Shown here: one piece after another, positions 62,035 to 64,000 of the stretch
How the letters are laid out: every line of letters starts with the position of its first letter
Position numbering within the stretch: position 1 is the first letter of the stretch
Origin: Pseudocolwellia sp048296855
Lineage (GTDB): Bacteria > Pseudomonadota > Gammaproteobacteria > Enterobacterales > Alteromonadaceae
Assembly (NCBI GenBank): GCA_048296855.1
Contig: CP182631.1
Reading direction: 5' to 3' (one strand)
DNA: 64,000 nt
The notes under the pieces: generated by a model
Database searches by the model: none
The model's input: only the letters and a program-made list of their open reading frames with translations
What the model was told of the DNA's origin: nothing
Program-made: the position numbers and the translations under genes

Positions 62035-64000
62035 ATGTTTGTAAAGTTAATAACAAAGCTGTTTGGTAGTCGTAATGATCGATTATTAAAACAAATGAGA
62101 AAAGAAGTAGCGAAAATTAATGCATTAGAGCCGGCAATTGAAGCATTAACCGATGAAGAATTAAAAAATAAAACAGCTGAGTTTAAAGAACGTCTTGCTA
62201 ATGAAGAAACCTTAGATAGCCTTTTACCAGAAGCTTTTGCTGTTGTTCGTGAAGCCAGTAAACGTGTTTTTGGTATGCGCCATTTTGACGTTCAAATGAT
62301 CGGTGGTATGGTGCTTAATCAAGGTAAGATTGCCGAGATGAGAACAGGTGAGGGTAAAACCTTAACTGCAACACTACCTACTTATTTAAATGCGCTTACA
62401 GGAAAAGGCGTTCACGTAATTACTGTAAACGACTATCTTGCAAGTCGTGATGCTGATTGGAGTCGACCTTTATTTGAATTTTTAGGGATGACAGTTGGTT
62501 GTAACATTCCAGGTTTAATGCCTCAAGAAAAACAAGCGGCATACCAATCAGATGTTACTTACGGTACAAACAACGAATTTGGTTTTGATTATCTTCGCGA
62601 TAACATGGCTTTTTCACCAGAAGAACGTGCTCAAAAGCCGTTACATTTTGCTATTATCGATGAAGTTGATTCCATCCTTATTGATGAAGCACGAACTCCC
62701 CTTATTATTTCTGGTCAAGCGGAAGATAATGCCGAGTTATATAAAATTATCAATACTGTAGTGCCTACCCTAGAGCAACAAGCAGAAGAAGATAAAGAAA
62801 ACGAAGCAAGTACTGGCGATTTCACTATTGATGAAAAAGCTAAGCAAATTTATTTAACAGAACGTGGTCAAATACGTATTGAAGAAATTATGCAAGAAAA
62901 AGGGTTGATCCAAGAAGGTGACTCTTTATTCTCTGCAAGTAATATTACTTTGTTGCATCATGTAATGGCTGCACTTCGTGCTCATAAACTTTTCCAAAAA
63001 GATGTAGATTACATTGTTAAAGAAGGCGAAATTGTTATTGTTGACGAACATACAGGTCGTACAATGGAAGGTCGTCGTTGGTCAGAAGGTTTACATCAAG
63101 CGGTAGAAGCTAAAGAAGGTGTAGACATTCAAAATGAAAACCAAACATTAGCATCAATTACTTTCCAAAATTTCTTTAGATTATATGACAAGCTATCGGG
63201 TATGACAGGTACAGCTGATACCGAAGCTTTTGAATTTAATCATATCTATGGTCTTGAAACCGTTATTATTCCAACGAATCAGCCAATGATACGTGATGAT
63301 CGTTCAGATTTAATTTATCTAACAGCAGAAGAAAAATTTGAAGCTATTTTAGAAGATATTAAAGGTTGTGTAGAACGAGGACAACCTGTACTTGTTGGTA
63401 CTATTAGTATCGAAACCTCAGAGTTTTTATCAAATTTTCTTAAAAAAGCAAAAATAAAACACAAAGTTCTAAATGCTAAATTTCACGAACAAGAAGCAGA
63501 AATTGTTGCGGATGCAGGCAAAATTGGCGCAGTAACTATTGCAACTAACATGGCTGGTCGCGGTACTGATATTGTTTTAGGTGGTAACTTAAATGCCATT
63601 ATTGCAAAACTAAATAATCCATCAGAAGAAGCTATTGCTAAAGCTAAAGCTGAGTGGCAAGAACAACACGAAAAAGTGTTAGCTATAGGTGGTTTACATA
63701 TTATAGCAACAGAACGTCATGAATCTCGTCGTATTGATAATCAATTACGTGGTCGTGCAGGTCGTCAGGGTGATGCTGGTTCAACGCGCTTCTATCTATC
63801 AATGGAAGATGGCTTAATGCGTATTTTTGCCTCTGAGCGAATTGGTAACATGATGCGTAAGTTAGGTATGGAACATGGCGAAGCCATAGAACATCCTTGG
63901 GTTACAAAAAGTATTGAAAATGCTCAACGTAAAGTTGAAGGCAGAAACTTTGATATGCGTAAGCAGCTGTTAGAGTTTGATGATGTCGCTAACGATCAAC
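62035..64000 (+). CDS. secA: Protein translocase ATPase SecA, 5' part
   Basis: The gene starts with ATG at 62035 (MFVKLITKLFGSRNDRLL) and continues past the window end, showing about 655 of about 900 codons. Walker A (MRTGEGKTLTATL), the DEAD-type DEVDSILIDEARTPL, the helicase motifs GTISIETSE and TNMAGRGTDIVLGG, and RRIDNQLRGRAGRQGD are intact. It drives post-translational export through SecYEG. No SecM-like arrest peptide was found in the 97-bp gap before it. Confidence 0.98.
   Translation, partial: MFVKLITKLFGSRNDRLLKQMRKEVAKINALEPAIEALTDEELKNKTAEFKERLANEETLDSLLPEAFAVVREASKRVFGMRHFDVQMIGGMVLNQGKIAEMRTGEGKTLTATLPTYLNALTGKGVHVITVNDYLASRDADWSRPLFEFLGMTVGCNIPGLMPQEKQAAYQSDVTYGTNNEFGFDYLRDNMAFSPEERAQKPLHFAIIDEVDSILIDEARTPLIISGQAEDNAELYKIINTVVPTLEQQAEEDKENEASTGDFTIDEKAKQIYLTERGQIRIEEIMQEKGLIQEGDSLFSASNITLLHHVMAALRAHKLFQKDVDYIVKEGEIVIVDEHTGRTMEGRRWSEGLHQAVEAKEGVDIQNENQTLASITFQNFFRLYDKLSGMTGTADTEAFEFNHIYGLETVIIPTNQPMIRDDRSDLIYLTAEEKFEAILEDIKGCVERGQPVLVGTISIETSEFLSNFLKKAKIKHKVLNAKFHEQEAEIVADAGKIGAVTIATNMAGRGTDIVLGGNLNAIIAKLNNPSEEAIAKAKAEWQEQHEKVLAIGGLHIIATERHESRRIDNQLRGRAGRQGDAGSTRFYLSMEDGLMRIFASERIGNMMRKLGMEHGEAIEHPWVTKSIENAQRKVEGRNFDMRKQLLEFDDVANDQ

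Overview
The window is about 64 kb of AT-rich chromosome from a marine gammaproteobacterium of the Alteromonadales. Protein sequences and gene order most resemble Colwelliaceae such as Colwellia or Thalassotalea; this assignment is inference from recognition, not from a search. Most of it is conserved housekeeping DNA: the rpsU-yqeY-dnaG-rpoD macromolecular synthesis cluster beside tsaD and plsY, the folB-folK-uppP block, and an almost complete dcw division and wall cluster (mraZ to ftsZ) followed by lpxC, dciA, an M23 peptidase and the start of secA.

Region by region. 1-2.75 kb: a cupin/GST operon and a frameshifted amine oxidase with its divergent TetR regulator; a shared 15-bp motif suggests one regulon. 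2.75-8.2 kb: a 231-bp miniature element, a large hybrid histidine kinase, and a divergent pair encoding a small periplasmic PstS-like protein and an outer-membrane barrel. 8.2-12.0 kb: repeats, a Tas-type aldo/keto reductase, then a decay zone holding a thioredoxin remnant and a LuxR-type regulator split by a defective IS630-family element. 12.0-18.7 kb: a 6.6-kb integrative island in the 3' end of a CAU-anticodon tRNA (probably tRNA-Ile2). It carries a P4-type integrase, AlpA, a winged-helix protein, several unknown proteins and one oppositely oriented HNH-nuclease-like gene as cargo. A second, older integrase-proximal end lies outside its left att site. 18.9-25.4 kb: rpoD, dnaG, yqeY, rpsU, tsaD, plsY. 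25.7-31 kb: folate and undecaprenyl-phosphate genes, a second copy of the 231-bp element, an acyl-CoA dehydrogenase behind a LiuR-like palindrome, a CnoX-like protein, msrA and a DUF3820 protein.

31.1-36.6 kb is the most interesting part. A glrK-qseG-glrR operon (sensor kinase, lipoprotein, sigma-54 activator) is divergent from four tandem paralogous genes for small exported EF-hand proteins. Between them lie two sites matching the recalled GlrR consensus TGTC-N10-GACA (one perfect, one with a single mismatch) and a near-consensus sigma-54 promoter pointing at the EF-hand genes. This suggests an envelope-stress-responsive calcium-binding protein array under GlrKR control.

37-42 kb: small unknown genes, repeats and a Fur-boxed ferric iron ABC transporter (fbpABC). 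42.3-64 kb: mraZ with its three-repeat operator and the dcw cluster, tightly packed with frequent start/stop overlaps, then lpxC with its own promoter and terminator, dciA (opposite strand), an M23 peptidase, and secA cut by the window end.

No CRISPR array, rRNA or complete prophage was seen. Miniature elements with terminal inverted repeats are unusually common between genes.
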